Assembly (NCBI RefSeq): GCF_023065955.2
Contig: NW_026622930.1
Location: forward strand, 18,887,449-18,951,448
From: Ursus arctos
Lineage: Eukaryota > Chordata > Mammalia > Carnivora > Ursidae
Length of the DNA: 64,000 nt
Reading direction: 5' to 3'
Below the pieces are notes generated by a model. It was not told the DNA's origin, ran no database searches, and saw nothing but the letters and a program-made list of their open reading frames with translations. The first letter of the stretch is position 1; every line of letters starts with the position of its first letter. This document shows, one piece after another, positions 34,621-45,768 of the stretch. Both the position numbers and the translations under genes were made by a program.

Positions 34621-35928
34621 GTTGGCCCAATCGTAATTGAAAGATACATTTCTATAAATTATGCTTGTGTTATAGCATCATTAAAGTCAGATTTATATCA
34701 TTTCAATATCTAGAAGGTTTCCTATGCAAACTGTATAACCCTTATCTGGGGAGCAGTATTTATACTCTTTGATTGATTTATTCCCAGTAAGGTCTAGTAT
34801 GATGTTCCACTCATGGTGGTTTAGAGAATGACACCTGTTTATGTGGTGCATGTCTTCTTCATTCTGAAAACAGCAGCCCTTTATTTGACGAGCAAGTGGC
34901 TAAAGGTGTAGTAAACGGAGTCCTTTATTTAGGTGGAGCTAAAGAAAGAACATCTTTTCTATGGTATCAAGAAAAGGAATTTGTGAGATTGGTACTCTTG
35001 ATATCTAGTGGTTCAGCCTCTTGGAAAAAAAAAGGCTAAGTCTATAAATGGGTAGTGCAGAAGGGAATAATAGCTCCTCACGATGTCAATATTGTAATCT
35101 CCTACATTTGTGAATATATTACCTCGTACAGCAAAGAATTGTTGTAAATATCATTAAAAGGCAAGAAATAGATATTCCTTTAAAGCCCTCATAAAGTTCT
35201 CTTGTCCTCTTGCAATTTAGTAATGTGGGACCTCAGATAGGCTCTATTCAAGAAAGTAGTTCTGTAACCTCAATCAAAAAAGTAAACATTCAGTAAATAT
35301 TTGTGAAAATTAACAGTAGATATTGTAAATTATAGTTTAAACCCTGAGTGTTCTTAGAAGTATCAAGAAACAATTATCATCACTAATTCTGAGGCTGATG
35401 ATAAATCTACCAACAATTACCGCTGTCCACAGTTACTGCCCTGGACTTGAGAGGTAAGAGAAATTATCAAAAGAAGCAAAAGATTAAAAAAAGATCCTGT
35501 TCTTGTCTCTCAGGACCACATTGCATATTGATTGGATGGTACCAAAGAAAATTCACTCTTTTATCCTACTTCCAGATCTAAAGTATGTAATCTAACTTGA
35601 ATCACATAAAACAAAGAGCATATAGGTAAATATATAAACTCAAAAGAGCACAATGCACGCATGTGCACCTGTGTGTGCATATGTATATATTTTTTACAGA
35701 TATACACAAACATATATATTCTGATATTTTATTAAAATAGCAACCTACTATTATTCTGAGTAGTGTTTAATCTTGTACATTATATAAATGTTAGAAAAAC
35801 AATTGAAATGTAATAAACACTATATTTTACTATAGTACTCAAATATAGAAGATTTGACTCAATCTCAATTTTACATACTAGCCTTGTGACTTTGGACAAA
35901 AAATAAACTCTCATCAAATATTATTCTT
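34621..35928. other. Unassigned interval
   Basis: No gene or named repeat recognised. It is AT-rich with TG/TA-rich low complexity at 35650-35720. Confidence 0.4.
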
Positions 35929-35942
35929 AAAAATGTATTTCA

Positions 35943-36121
35943 GAGCGCCTGGGTGGCTCCATCAGTTAAGCATCTGCCTTTGGCTCAGGTCATGATCCCA
36001 GGATGTTGGGATCAAGCCCGGCATTCTCCCTCTCCCTCCGCTGCTCTCCCTGTTTGTGCTCTCTCTTCTCTCTCTGCCAAAAATCTTTTTAAAAAATAAA
36101 AATTAAAAAATAATAAAAAAT
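35943..36121 (+). mobile_element. SINEC, internally shortened
   Basis: The head is AGCGCCTGGGTGGCTCCATC. The usual GAGCCTGCTTCTTCC segment is missing between GGATCAAGCCCGGCA and TCTCCCTCTCCC. The tail is AT-rich. Flanks AAAAATGTATTTCA (35929-35942) and AAAAATGTATTCA (36122-36134) form the target-site duplication. Confidence 0.9.
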
Positions 36122-36134
36122 AAAAATGTATTCA

Positions 36135-36511
36135 ATAAATTTTATAGACATCTACTTTGAGTCAAGAACTATTATATATTGATGAGATATAATGAATGTA
36201 CCATAAATGTTAAAAAAATAAAGGAAAAAAGAGGAAGGAGGAAAAGGAAGAAAGGAAAGAATAGATCCCTACACTTAAGAAATCACTGGATAAAAAAGTT
36301 GTGCACCTCTGTAATAATAACATCATGTATTAAATATTTTTTAAATATCCGTGAATCCAGTGTTGTGAAAGCTAGATTAAAGACCAAATGGATCTATGAA
36401 AGTAAACACATATTCAAGAGAAGAATGACATACTAGTTCATTTTTAAGATAAGGAGCAATTCATCTGACACAGAGTAGAGGAAGCAGCAATTAAGAGATA
36501 AAAAATATGTA
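36135..36511. other. Unassigned sequence
   Basis: Contains a short purine-rich patch (36215-36262). Nothing else recognised. Confidence 0.4.
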
Positions 36512-36925
36512 GGGGGCACCTGGGTGGCACAGTCAGTGAGGTGTCCAACTCTTGGTTTACGCTCAGATTGTGATCTCAGGGTCCTGAGATTGAACCCCAC
36601 ATGGGGCTGGCACTCAGCAGGGAGTCTGTTTAAGACTTTCTTTTTTTTTTTTTTTTTTAAGATTTTATTTATTTGACAGAGATAGAGACAGCCAGCGAGA
36701 GAGGGAACACAAGCAGGGGGAGTGGGAGAGGAAGAAGCAGGCTCATAGTGGAGGAGCCTGATGTGGGGCTCGATCCCATAACGCCGGGATCTCGCCCTGA
36801 GCCGAAGGCAGACGCTTAACCGCTGTGCCACCCAGGCGCCCCTGTTTAAGACTTTCTGTCCCTCTCCCTCTGCTCTCCCCCCTGAGCACTTTCTCTCTAA
36901 AATAAATAAACAAATCTTTTTAAAA
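36512..36925 (+). mobile_element. Older SINEC split by a young antisense SINEC
   Basis: The outer element begins GGGGGCACCTGGGTGGCACAG with the older-type GTGTCCAACTCTTGG and GGAGTCTGTTTAAGAC. It resumes after the insertion with CTGTTTAAGACTTTCTGTCC and ends AATAAATAAACAAATCTTTTT. It belongs to a different, older subfamily from its insert. Confidence 0.93.
36642..36841 (-). mobile_element. Young SINEC inserted in another SINEC, antisense
   Basis: Near-consensus copy, T18 then AAGATTTTATTTATTTGACAG through GTGCCACCCAGGCGCCCC. The target-site duplication CTGTTTAAGACTTTCT lies at 36626-36641 and 36842-36857, wholly inside the older SINE. The outer element must predate it. Confidence 0.96.
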
Positions 36926-37758
36926 AATGTAAATATTTGTTAAATATCATCATATATTTGTGGGCATAGGGAGAGGACACAAGAAAAAGAGTGACAGAAA
37001 AAAAAGACTGTTTCCTTACTAGCAGAATTAAAGTAAAAATAATACCAGCATTCCAGGTTTGATAAAGAGTAAATTTAAATACTGAAGATGTTCTATGTCC
37101 AGTTTACCCTTATATTTTAAACTTCACTACCTAAACCTTACTCTGCTGTACCTAGATCTTTTATTAGATTAGCATGTTTCAGTACTTCATTCCTTTTATG
37201 GCTAAATAATATTCCATTTATTCATAGATATACCACAATTTTTATCCATTCATCAGTTGATAGATACTGGCTGTTTTCACTCATTGACTATTATGAACAA
37301 TGCTGCTGTGAAAATTCCTATATAAGCTTTTGTATGAACATATGTTTTTCATTATTTTGGGTATATAAATAAGAGAGTAATTTCTGGGTGATGTGGTAAC
37401 TATGTTTAACTGGGGAACTACCAAACTGTTTCCAACAGAGATTGAACCATTTTAGATTCTTAGCAGCAATGTATAAGGATTCCAATTCTCCACACCCTCA
37501 CCAACACTTGTTATCATTGATGATAGCCATCCTAGCAGATGTGAAGTAGTATCTCATTGTGACTTTGGTTTACATTTCACTAACAATTAATGATTTTAAG
37601 CATCTTTTCATGCATTTATTGATCATTCATATATTTCTTTGGAGAAACGGCTCTTCAAATAATTTGTTAAATCCATTTTAAGATTGGATTTCTATGGTTG
37701 AATTCTAAGGGTTCTTTCTATATCCCAAATCCTAGATGCTTATCAGATATATAATTTT

Positions 37759-37957
37759 ATTTTTATTTTTTTAAAGATTTTATTGATTGATTGATTGATT
37801 GATTGATTTATGAGAGAGAGAGAGAGAACACGAGCACAAGTAGGTGGAGTGGTAGGCAGAGGGAGAGGGAGAAGCAGACACCCTGCTGAGCAGGGAGCCC
37901 AACATGGGTCTCAATCCCAGGACCTGGGATCATGACCTGAGCCACCCAGGCACCCCA
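37759..37957 (-). mobile_element. SINEC in the L1, antisense, with (GATT)n
   Basis: TTAAAGATTTTATTGATTGATTGA carries an expanded GATT tract (37782-37808), then GAGCAGGGAGCCC and GCCACCCAGGCACCCC. Flanks AGATATATAATTTT (37745-37758) and AGATATGTGATTTT (37958-37971) are the target-site duplication. The head lacks the usual GTTAAGC segment, so it carries a small deletion. Confidence 0.92.
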
Positions 37958-38476
37958 AGATATGTGATTTTTAGATTTTTTTTATTCTGTAGTTTTCTCT
38001 TCACTTTTCTGATAGTATCTTTTGATGCATAAAATTTTGGACTATGATAAAGTCCAATCTATCAATTTCTTTCTATTTTGCTTATACTTTTGGTGTCATA
38101 TCTAAAAATCCATTCCCTATCCTAAAGTCACAAATGACTTACCCTATATTTTCTTCCATGAGTTTTATAGTTTTAACTGCTTCATTTAGCCCTCATCCAT
38201 TTTGAGTTAATTTGTACATACTGTGTGAAATAAGGGTCCAAAGTTATTCTTTTCATGTAGATTTCTATAATCCTTTGTAGTAATTCAATCTTGAAAAGAC
38301 TTTTCTTTCCCTGTTGAATGTTCTTGGCACACTTTTCTAAAATCAAGTGTCCACAGATACATGTGTCTATTTCCAGGTATTGTTCTCTATGTGCATATTA
38401 TGACAATACCACATGTCTTAATTACCATGGCTTTGTGGTAAACTTTGAAATACGGTATTCTGAGTTCTCTCTATTT

Positions 38477-38668
38477 TTTTTTTAAAGATTTTATTTATTC
38501 ATTCGACAGAGGGACAGCCAGCGAGAGAGGGAATACAGGCAGGGGGAGTGGGAGAGGAAAAGGCAGGCTCCCAGGGGAGGAACCTGATGTGGAGCTCGAT
38601 CCCAGAATGCTGGGATCACGCCCTGAGCCAAAGGCAGACGCTTAATGACTGAGCCACCCAGGCGCCCC
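38477..38668 (-). mobile_element. SINEC in the L1, antisense
   Basis: Near full length, ending TGACTGAGCCACCCAGGCGCCCC. Exact target-site duplication CTGAGTTCTCTCTATTT at 38460-38476 and 38669-38685; the host L1 is continuous across it. Confidence 0.96.
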
Positions 38669-39118
38669 CTGAGTTCTCTCTATTTATTTTTTTTCAAGAT
38701 TGTTTCAGTTATTTTGGGAAACTTAATAATTGACATGAATTTTAGGATCAGCTTATATATATTTTTCCATAAAAGTCATTGGAATTTTGATAGAAATTAT
38801 GTTGAATATACGTATCAATTTGGACAATATTTCCATATATTCTATATTAAATCTTCCAAACCAAAAACAAGGATGTCTTTCTATTTATTTTGGTGTTCTT
38901 TATTTCAACAATTTTCTGTATATTTTACTGTACACATTTTACACTTAGTATAAATTCATTCCTAAGTTTTTTTATTATCTTTGATAATATTCTGAATGAA
39001 GTTATTTTCTTAATTCCATTTTCAGTTGTTGATTATGGGTGTATAGATATATTACAGAATTTGTGTATATTGATCTTGTAGCCTGAAATCTAGCTGAACT
39101 CATTTATCAGCTCTAATT

Positions 39119-39148
39119 TGTGTGTTTGTGTGTGTGTGTGTGTGTGTC
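39119..39148 (+). repeat. (TG)n tract
   Basis: TGTGTGTTTGTGTGTGTGTG... within the antisense L1 remnant. Confidence 0.9.
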
Positions 39149-40330
39149 TGCGTTCCTTTGTACTTTCTTCATAGGTTATGCCATCTATCAGTAGAGATAA
39201 TCTACTTCTTCCTTTCTCATCTGGATGTCTTAATTAATTTTCCTCCCTAATTGTCTTGATAAAACAACCAATACAATGTTGAATAGAAATGACAAGAGCA
39301 GACATTCCGATCTTAGGAGGAAAGTTTTCAGTCTTTCATCATTAAATATGATGTTAGCTGTGGGTTTACCATTGGTGCGCTTTATCACAAAGCAGAATTA
39401 ACTTCTATTTTGAGTCTGCTGAGTATTTTTATCATGAAAGGATACTGTTTTATTTTGTTTTTTTCAAATGAGTTTTATGCATCTATTGAGATGGCCAAGT
39501 GTCTTTAGTTGTTTTCATTCTTTATTTTATTAATATAATTTATTACAGACTTTCTATTAATTTTTGTACATAGTCCCAATCTTATATTTCTGGAATAAAT
39601 CCCATTTGGGCATGGTCTATAATCTTTTTCATGTGCAGCTTGATTTAATTTGCTAGTATTTGGTCAAAAAGTTTTGCATTATATTCATAAGTAATATTGT
39701 TCTGCAGCTTCTTTTCTTGTAATATCTTTTTTAAGTTTTGGTATCACGATTATATTGGCCTCATAAGATGAGTTAGGAATTGTTCTCTTCCATTTTTTAA
39801 AAAAGTTTGCGAAGGATTGTACAATTTCTTCTTTAAATGTGTGATAGAATTCACAAGGGAAGCCATCTCTCCTGAGCTTTGGGGGAGATGGAGCAGATTT
39901 TGTTTTCTGATTTTTGTAAATCACTAATGAGGTTTCTTTACTTTTTATGAATCTATTCAGATATTCTATTTCTCCTTGAGTCAGTTTTTGTAGTCAGTGT
40001 CTTTCTAGCAATATGCTCATTTTAACAAGGTTATCTCATTTGTTGGCATATAAGTGTTCATGGTACACACCTAAAGTCCTTTTGTTGTTGTTTTAACTTT
40101 TGGATGGTAGGTATTGATGCCTTCTCATGCATTTTAAATTTTCATTATTTGAAAGTTCTCTATTTTTTTTCTTTTTTGGTCAGTCTAGATAAAGTTGGCC
40201 AATTTTGTGGATCTTTACGAAGAACTAACTTTAAACCAACTTACTGATATCCTTTACCATCAGTTGACCTGTCTTCTAGTTTGTTGCTTCTTTCTTCTGC
40301 ACACTCAAGTCTGTTATTGATTGCTATAGT

Positions 40331-40882
40331 GAATTTTTTGTTTTAATTATTATATCTTATACTTTTTTTAGTTCTTTAGACATGGTTGCTCTTAGCTCCT
40401 TGAACATATTTTAAATAGCTAAGTAAGTCTTTGCCTAGCTATTCCACCATGACTTCCTCTGGGAAAGTTTTTATTTATTCCACCCTATCCTCTTAGGGTT
40501 TGTTTTTGTGACTGTTTAATGTAGTTGTTCTTTTTAGTAATGTTTTAGGACTAATTCTAGAAACTACATATTCCTTGTCCTGTGTGCCCACTGAGGTTTC
40601 TGCATGTTTAGCTTAGGGGTCAGCTAATAATTAAACAGAGATTTCCTTAAATATCTGAAGTCAGTAAGTCTGTGTGCATGCCATGGCACACTTTCAATTC
40701 TCGGTAAGGCCATTTAACACTCTGCCTTGGCTTTTAATTCCTGCCTGTGCAGTTTCAAGATCATTTGGAAGTGAATGGTTAGGGCTTTCTCAGCTCCTCA
40801 TTAAGCATTGACACAGCTCCACAAATATGCATGGCATTTTAAACTCCCACATACAGGCCAGAGCTTCTCACAGGTTCTATGA
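40331..40882 (-). mobile_element. Possible upstream part of the L1, antisense
   Basis: TTCTTTAGACATGGTTGCTCTTAGCTCCTTGAACATATTTTAAATAGC (40373-40420) resembles a segment common in the 5' part of old L1M elements in antisense. It directly continues the L1 at 37125-40330. The right part (40600-40880) is not recognisable, so the boundary is uncertain. Confidence 0.45.
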
Positions 40883-41470
40883 TGTCTCTTATGGACTGAA
40901 TTGTGTTCCAAAAACCACATATGTTAAAGCCCTAACTGCTTGTGTGATTGTATCTAGAGATAGGGTCTTTGGGAAATAATTAAGATCAAATGAGGTCATA
41001 AAGTTTGGACCCTAATTTGATAAGACTGTGGCTTTATAAGAAGAGGAAGACAGAGTGGGGCACCCGGGTGGCTCAGTCTGTTAAGTGTTTGCCTTTGGGT
41101 CAGATCATGATCCCCAGGCCCTGTGATCAAGTCCCATGTCCAGCTCTCAGCAAGGAGCCTGCTTCTCTCTGTATCTCTGCCCTCTGCCCTGCTTGTGGTT
41201 GCTCTCTCTCTCTCTCTCATGTTCTCTCTCTCTCTCAAATAAATAAATAAAATCTTTTAAAAAAAAAAGAGGAAGAGAGAGAAAGATTTCTATCTCCCTC
41301 TGCTTTGTGAGGACACAATAAGAACGTAGCCTTCTGTAAGCCAGGAAGAGAGCTCTCACCAGAAACCAACCATGCCAGCCCCCAGATCTCAGCCTTCAAG
41401 TCTCTAGGACTGTAAGAAAGAAATTTCTGTGGTTTAAGACATCCAGTCTACGGTATTTTGTTAGGGCAAC
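40883..41470 (+). mobile_element. ERVL-MaLR (MLT1-type) LTR, sense, split by a SINEC
   Basis: It begins TGTCTCTTATGGACTGAATTG and has GATAGGGTCTTTGGGAAATAATT near 40960, GCTTTATAAGAAGAGGAAGAC near 41031. After the SINE come TTTGTGAGGACACAATAAGAACG near 41306, AGTCTCTAGGACTGTAAGAAAG and CAGTCTACGGTATTTTGTTAGG. A solo LTR. Confidence 0.85.
41057..41266 (+). mobile_element. SINEC inside the MLT1-type LTR
   Basis: GGGGCACCCGGGTGGCTCAG head, a (CT)-rich body and AATAAATAAATAAAATCTTTT tail. Flanks AAGAGGAAGACAGA (41041-41054) and AAGAGGAAGAGAGA (41267-41280) are the target-site duplication with one change. Confidence 0.94.
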
Positions 41471-41475
41471 ATTTT

Positions 41476-43410
41476 ATTTTTCAGCTTTTCCTTTTACACT
41501 TTTGAGCAGTTGGGCCAACTTTTATCCTTCATCTACAGCATTTGCAACATTAAAGCACTTAACCTATAAATATTTTCAACAAATGCAGCCCAGAAGAAGA
41601 TGTTGGTACTGCATGAGTTGGAGCCAAGTCTAATAAAAACAACCCTTTCAAGTGGGGTATTTCCAGGGAATCACTACACAGGTCAAATAATATCATTTTT
41701 ATTCCAGAACTGGAATTTTTGAAAAAGCAGGAGCTCCATTCTCTTCCCTTTAGTACCAGGAATATTGATTACTACTTTGCAAGTCCATTCCTGGACTGGT
41801 GAGCAGGGAACAGAACTAGAGCAAGTTAAAAATACCATAAAACTCACTGTTTGGTTAATTAACCTTTGGTTAATTTTCATAGTTCTGAAAAAGTTAATTC
41901 TGAGAATTTTGGACAACTTTTTAAATTATTTTTATATGGGGTCAAATTCTTAGTGGTCCTTACACCATCAATTTTGCTTTTAAAATTTTATTATTTAATC
42001 TTTAATGTGCTCTCAATATTTTAAAATCTAGAATTCTAGCTTCTTCATAATATTTGGAAATCTAACAATACTATGCCTATAAAATCAAAAGTTCAAGGAA
42101 AACATGACAATAGCCAGGTCGTGACTTTCCCGACTATTTTATTGCTTCTATTTTCTGTTAACCATGTCTCCCCAGCCCTCCTTTTTATTCAGATGGTCCC
42201 TGTAGGTTTTGAACACTCACCTATGGTAAATTATACTGAAATGTATTATGTGATGTTATAATAAACTCAATTTTCTAGAAAAAATTAAATTTCTCAATGC
42301 ATGACTGTTGAGGGGCCCGTAGCTGGTGTTGTAAATTAAAAACATGCAGATTATGGCCTACTAAATAAGCCACCTAAGTGGACTCAGCAGGTAGCTCCTT
42401 CATCATACAAGAGCCTAGTTTGGGGAAATGAAAACCCTAGGGTCATTTTGATTGAAAGTTCGGTCTCAATACACTCACATAAACAAAGTAAAGCCACAAG
42501 ATGTATTACTTACAGATCCTAGAAACAGGCTGGTTATGGAGAGGGGGTGCAGTGAAGTGGAGGAAGGGCAGTCCTCTGTCCCAGATCACAGGAAGCAAGA
42601 GAGAGACCAGGATAGCAAGTACCTATTACTTACAAGGTGCTTGGGGAGGAGGTCACTAACTTTTTGCAGGCTCAACACTAAGTAGTTATTTTAAAAGTTG
42701 CCCTAGGAAAAGCAAAGGGGGAATTTATGGCAGGAATCCTAAACTCAGGGCCTTATCTAAAAGTCCAGACTCTGGATCTGAGCAGGATTCTCATGCTGTA
42801 AATTGCCTAGGCAGCAACTCAGACTAGTGGTTTTCTCATCAGGATGGAATTCTCCCTTTCCAATATTATTAGGGAATGTGAAAACATATTTAGTTGTGTA
42901 TGTAAATTTGCCTAAAGGTAAGGGATTGTCTCCTAAAGTTCTTTTTCTCTTTTCTAACAATCTGGCTTTCAGGCAGGTTATAACCTAAATTTGAACAATC
43001 CATGTCATTTGAAAAATTTTAACCAAATAATTTAATTTAAAATGATTCTAGATTTGTAGTGCCTCCAAATAGTCAAATGATAGCAAAAAATCTTGTCCAG
43101 AGTAACTCAGCTTTAACATATGTGCACCATATTTCCATTCTGTAAAAAATATGACCTCATAGTCAAAAAATCACAATTCAGCTAAGGAAATAAGGCAACG
43201 TGATTTACAGCTAACAAAACAAAATTGATATCAGAATAGGTTTAAAATTTTTATGATACTTTAATTATGAGAAATAGATATAAAGTAATAAGGTGGATAT
43301 ATTTACAAAAATGTGAAAGGTGTGAATATCTGAGAAATAAAAATACATAGATTTTAAAATAAAAGATAGAAAATTTGATTCTAAATTCTTAAATAAAATA
43401 GAAATATAAA
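41476..43410. other. Unassigned interval
   Basis: About 1.9 kb with no named repeat or gene. The block 42440-42700 is more GC-balanced and free of simple repeats. Confidence 0.4.
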
Positions 43411-44153
43411 AAAATCTACACACACACACATACTCTCACGTACATATACATGTATGTGTAATCATTGAAATTATTAAAAAATGAATACACAGCAGATAGA
43501 AAACAGAAAAAGTGTTGATTACATTAAAAGGATTAATAAAATGGGATTTAAATTTTAAAAATGTAACAGATTTCAGTAAGAAAGAAAACAAGGTGGAAAA
43601 TATAAGAGCTTAAAAAACATGGAAGTTCAAGAGCATTAAGATAAATGTACATTAAGTCAGAGTTGCAAAAAACACAAGCAATGAAAAAACAATATTTAAA
43701 GAACTATGAACCCAAGGTATTTCCAGAATTGTTGAGAAACACTAATTCCCAGACCTAACAACCTAGCAAATCAATAAAAGTAATATTCCTAATTGTAACC
43801 CCAGGAAGAATAAATAAAATAAATCCACATCTAGGCATAACATAATTAAACTACAGAATACTAATGACAAAGAAATTATCTATGAATCATCTAGAAAACG
43901 CTCTCTCACACATACACACATACACACATGGTATACAAATCTGACTGGCAGCTGTCTTCTTAATAGCAACGATCCAGCCAAAAGTCAATAGAGAGAAATT
44001 ACTTGTCTAGTTACTCCTATGAATTTGCTTATGTAAAGAACAAAAGCAGAAACAAATAAAAGGTGATGATATAAAATTCTGCAAGATTATGGGATAATAT
44101 TTTTATATCCATATCCAGTTGGTGACAGTGTTTAGGATGATGAATTTTGGGGA

Positions 44154-44159
<6 letters not shown>
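43411..44159. other. Unassigned AT-rich sequence with CA-rich patches
   Basis: Short (CA)n tracts lie at 43418-43432 and 43908-43930. No gene recognised. Confidence 0.4.

Positions 44160-44207
<48 letters not shown>
44160..44207 (+). repeat. (TA)n microsatellite, ~24 units
   Basis: A pure AT dinucleotide run. Because it is self-complementary, it can form a hairpin or cruciform and is prone to length change. Confidence 0.95.
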
Positions 44208-44280
44208 CAATTACTTTGGACAAAAGACTACAGCCCATGGGAATTTATTTTAAAGGAAGCTAGGACATTTATTATTTTCT

Positions 44281-44480
44281 TTTTTTTTTTTAAAGATTTT
44301 ATTTATTTATTTGACAGAGATAGAGACAGCCAGCGAGAGAGGGAACACAAGCGGGGGGAGTGGGAGAGGAAGAAGCAGGCTCCCAGAGGAGGAGCCTGAT
44401 GTGGGGCCTGATCCCACAACGCTGGGATCATGCCCTGAGCCGAAGGCAGACGCTTAACTGCTGTGCAGCCCAGGCGCCCC
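44281..44480 (-). mobile_element. SINEC, antisense
   Basis: Full-length young-type copy ending GTGCAGCCCAGGCGCCCC. Exact 19-bp target-site duplication AGGACATTTATTATTTTCT at 44262-44280 and 44481-44499. Confidence 0.97.
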
Positions 44481-44499
44481 AGGACATTTATTATTTTCT

Positions 44500-45136
44500 A
44501 AAAAGTGAAAGCAGTGTAAACCCTAATAATACATAAATTAGAGCAAATCATAATGGAATATTACTGCCAGTAAAAATAAAGGCAATGAAGATAATACACT
44601 AACATACAAAATGCTTAAGTAAAAAATGAAAACAGAAACTGTATAACGGCTACATTAGGATTATTTAATAGTAGGCATACATCTTAATAAGGCCACAGAG
44701 GAAATTGATTACAACTAATTTTACATTATTCCATTTTTATTTCTAGTAAAATATCCATAAGACATGTCCCTTGTGAATTATCTTTTTTGTAAATTTGTTT
44801 TAATGAATTCAGTTAATCATGATCAGCATACATCCACTGGATAACAAAGAATTCATAAGATTGTATCAGTTTCTATTTACATATGGAATAGATCAAGATG
44901 TCTTCTGTGAAGTACGTAGGTATAATCTAATAAGGATAAAAGATGACCAAAATACATGGATAAACCTCTTAAATTATGTTTGTTTACAAAACATCAGAAA
45001 TGGACTCTGCATAAATTTAACAAATAAAGAATGTATTAAAATATGTTAGGAGGAATTATGCAATGTAAAAGAAAGTGGAAGAACCATTTAGGAATGGACA
45101 GACAGGTGTTAATTTCAGAGATCAAGGTAGAAGCTT
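44500..45136. other. Unassigned AT-rich sequence
   Basis: No recognised repeat or gene; the 76-codon frame at 44819-45049 shows no family resemblance. Confidence 0.4.
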
Positions 45137-45768
45137 GTTGTATTCGTTTTCTATAGCTAGCTGCCCGCTAGGACAAATTACTGCAAACATAGTGGCTGAA
45201 AACAACACGAATGCATCATTTTACAGCTCGGTAGTTTTAGAAATCTGAAATGGGGGGCGCCTGGGTGGCACAGCCGTTAAGTGTCTGCCTTCGGCTCAGG
45301 GCATGATCCCAGCATTCTGGGATCGAGCCCCACATCAGGCTCCTCTGCTAGGAGCCTGCTTCTTCCTCTGCCATTCCCCCTGTTGTGTTCCCTCTCTCGC
45401 TGGTTGTCTCTTTCTGTCAAATAAATAAATAAAATCTTTTTTTTAAAAAAAGCCTATAAAAAAAGAAAGAAATCTGAAATGGGTCCTATAAAGCTAAAAG
45501 CAAGATGCAACAGGCTACCTTGCTTTCCAGAGGCTCTGGGGGAGATGTCATTCCCTTACCTTTTCCAATTGCAAGAGGAGGCACAGTTTCCTTAGCTTAG
45601 ACCCCTTCCTCCAGATACAAAGCCTTTTCACATTCTCTTCTCTAATTTTCCCTCCTTAACCCCTTTTCCATTTTTTAAGTTCCTTGTGATTACACTGGTT
45701 TTGGGGATTAGGACATGGATCTCTTTTCGGGGGGAGAGGAGCGGGAATGAGGCACTTACCTACCACAC
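45137..45768 (-). mobile_element. MLT1-type LTR, antisense, split by a SINEC
   Basis: CTAGGACAAATTACTGCAAAC and TAGTGGCTGAAAACAACACG near 45170-45210 match the reversed MLT1 end. After the SINE come CCAGAGGCTCTGGGGGAGA near 45527, TCCTTGTGATTACACTGG near 45682, GGGGATTAGGACATGGATCTC near 45703 and TACCTACCACA near 45759, the reversed LTR start. Confidence 0.82.
45255..45467 (+). mobile_element. SINEC inside the MLT1-type LTR
   Basis: GGGCGCCTGGGTGGCACAGC head and a tail AATAAATAAATAAAATC followed by T and A runs. Exact 16-bp target-site duplication AGAAATCTGAAATGGG at 45239-45254 and 45468-45483. Confidence 0.96.

Larger units (their letters stand above)
37125..40330 (-). mobile_element. Long L1 ORF2 remnant, antisense, with two SINE insertions
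   Basis: About 3.2 kb of old L1 read on the minus strand. In plus-strand order it goes from the ORF2 3' part (CATTCATCAGTTGATAGATAC near 37247; CCACACCCTCACCAACACTTG near 37491) back through the reverse-transcriptase region to ATAAAGTTGGCCAATTTTGT near 40190. The minus-strand frame at 39685-39924 retains RDGFPCEFYHTFKEE and PNSSYEANIIVIPK, the usual GPDGFTGEFYQ...LPNSFYEASI region of the reverse transcriptase. Elsewhere frames are broken. Split by SINEs at 37759-37957 and 38477-38668 and by a (TG)n tract. Confidence 0.92.

Noticed and set aside
36433..36831. 132-codon minus-strand frame
   Set aside because: Nearly all of it is nested SINEC sequence.
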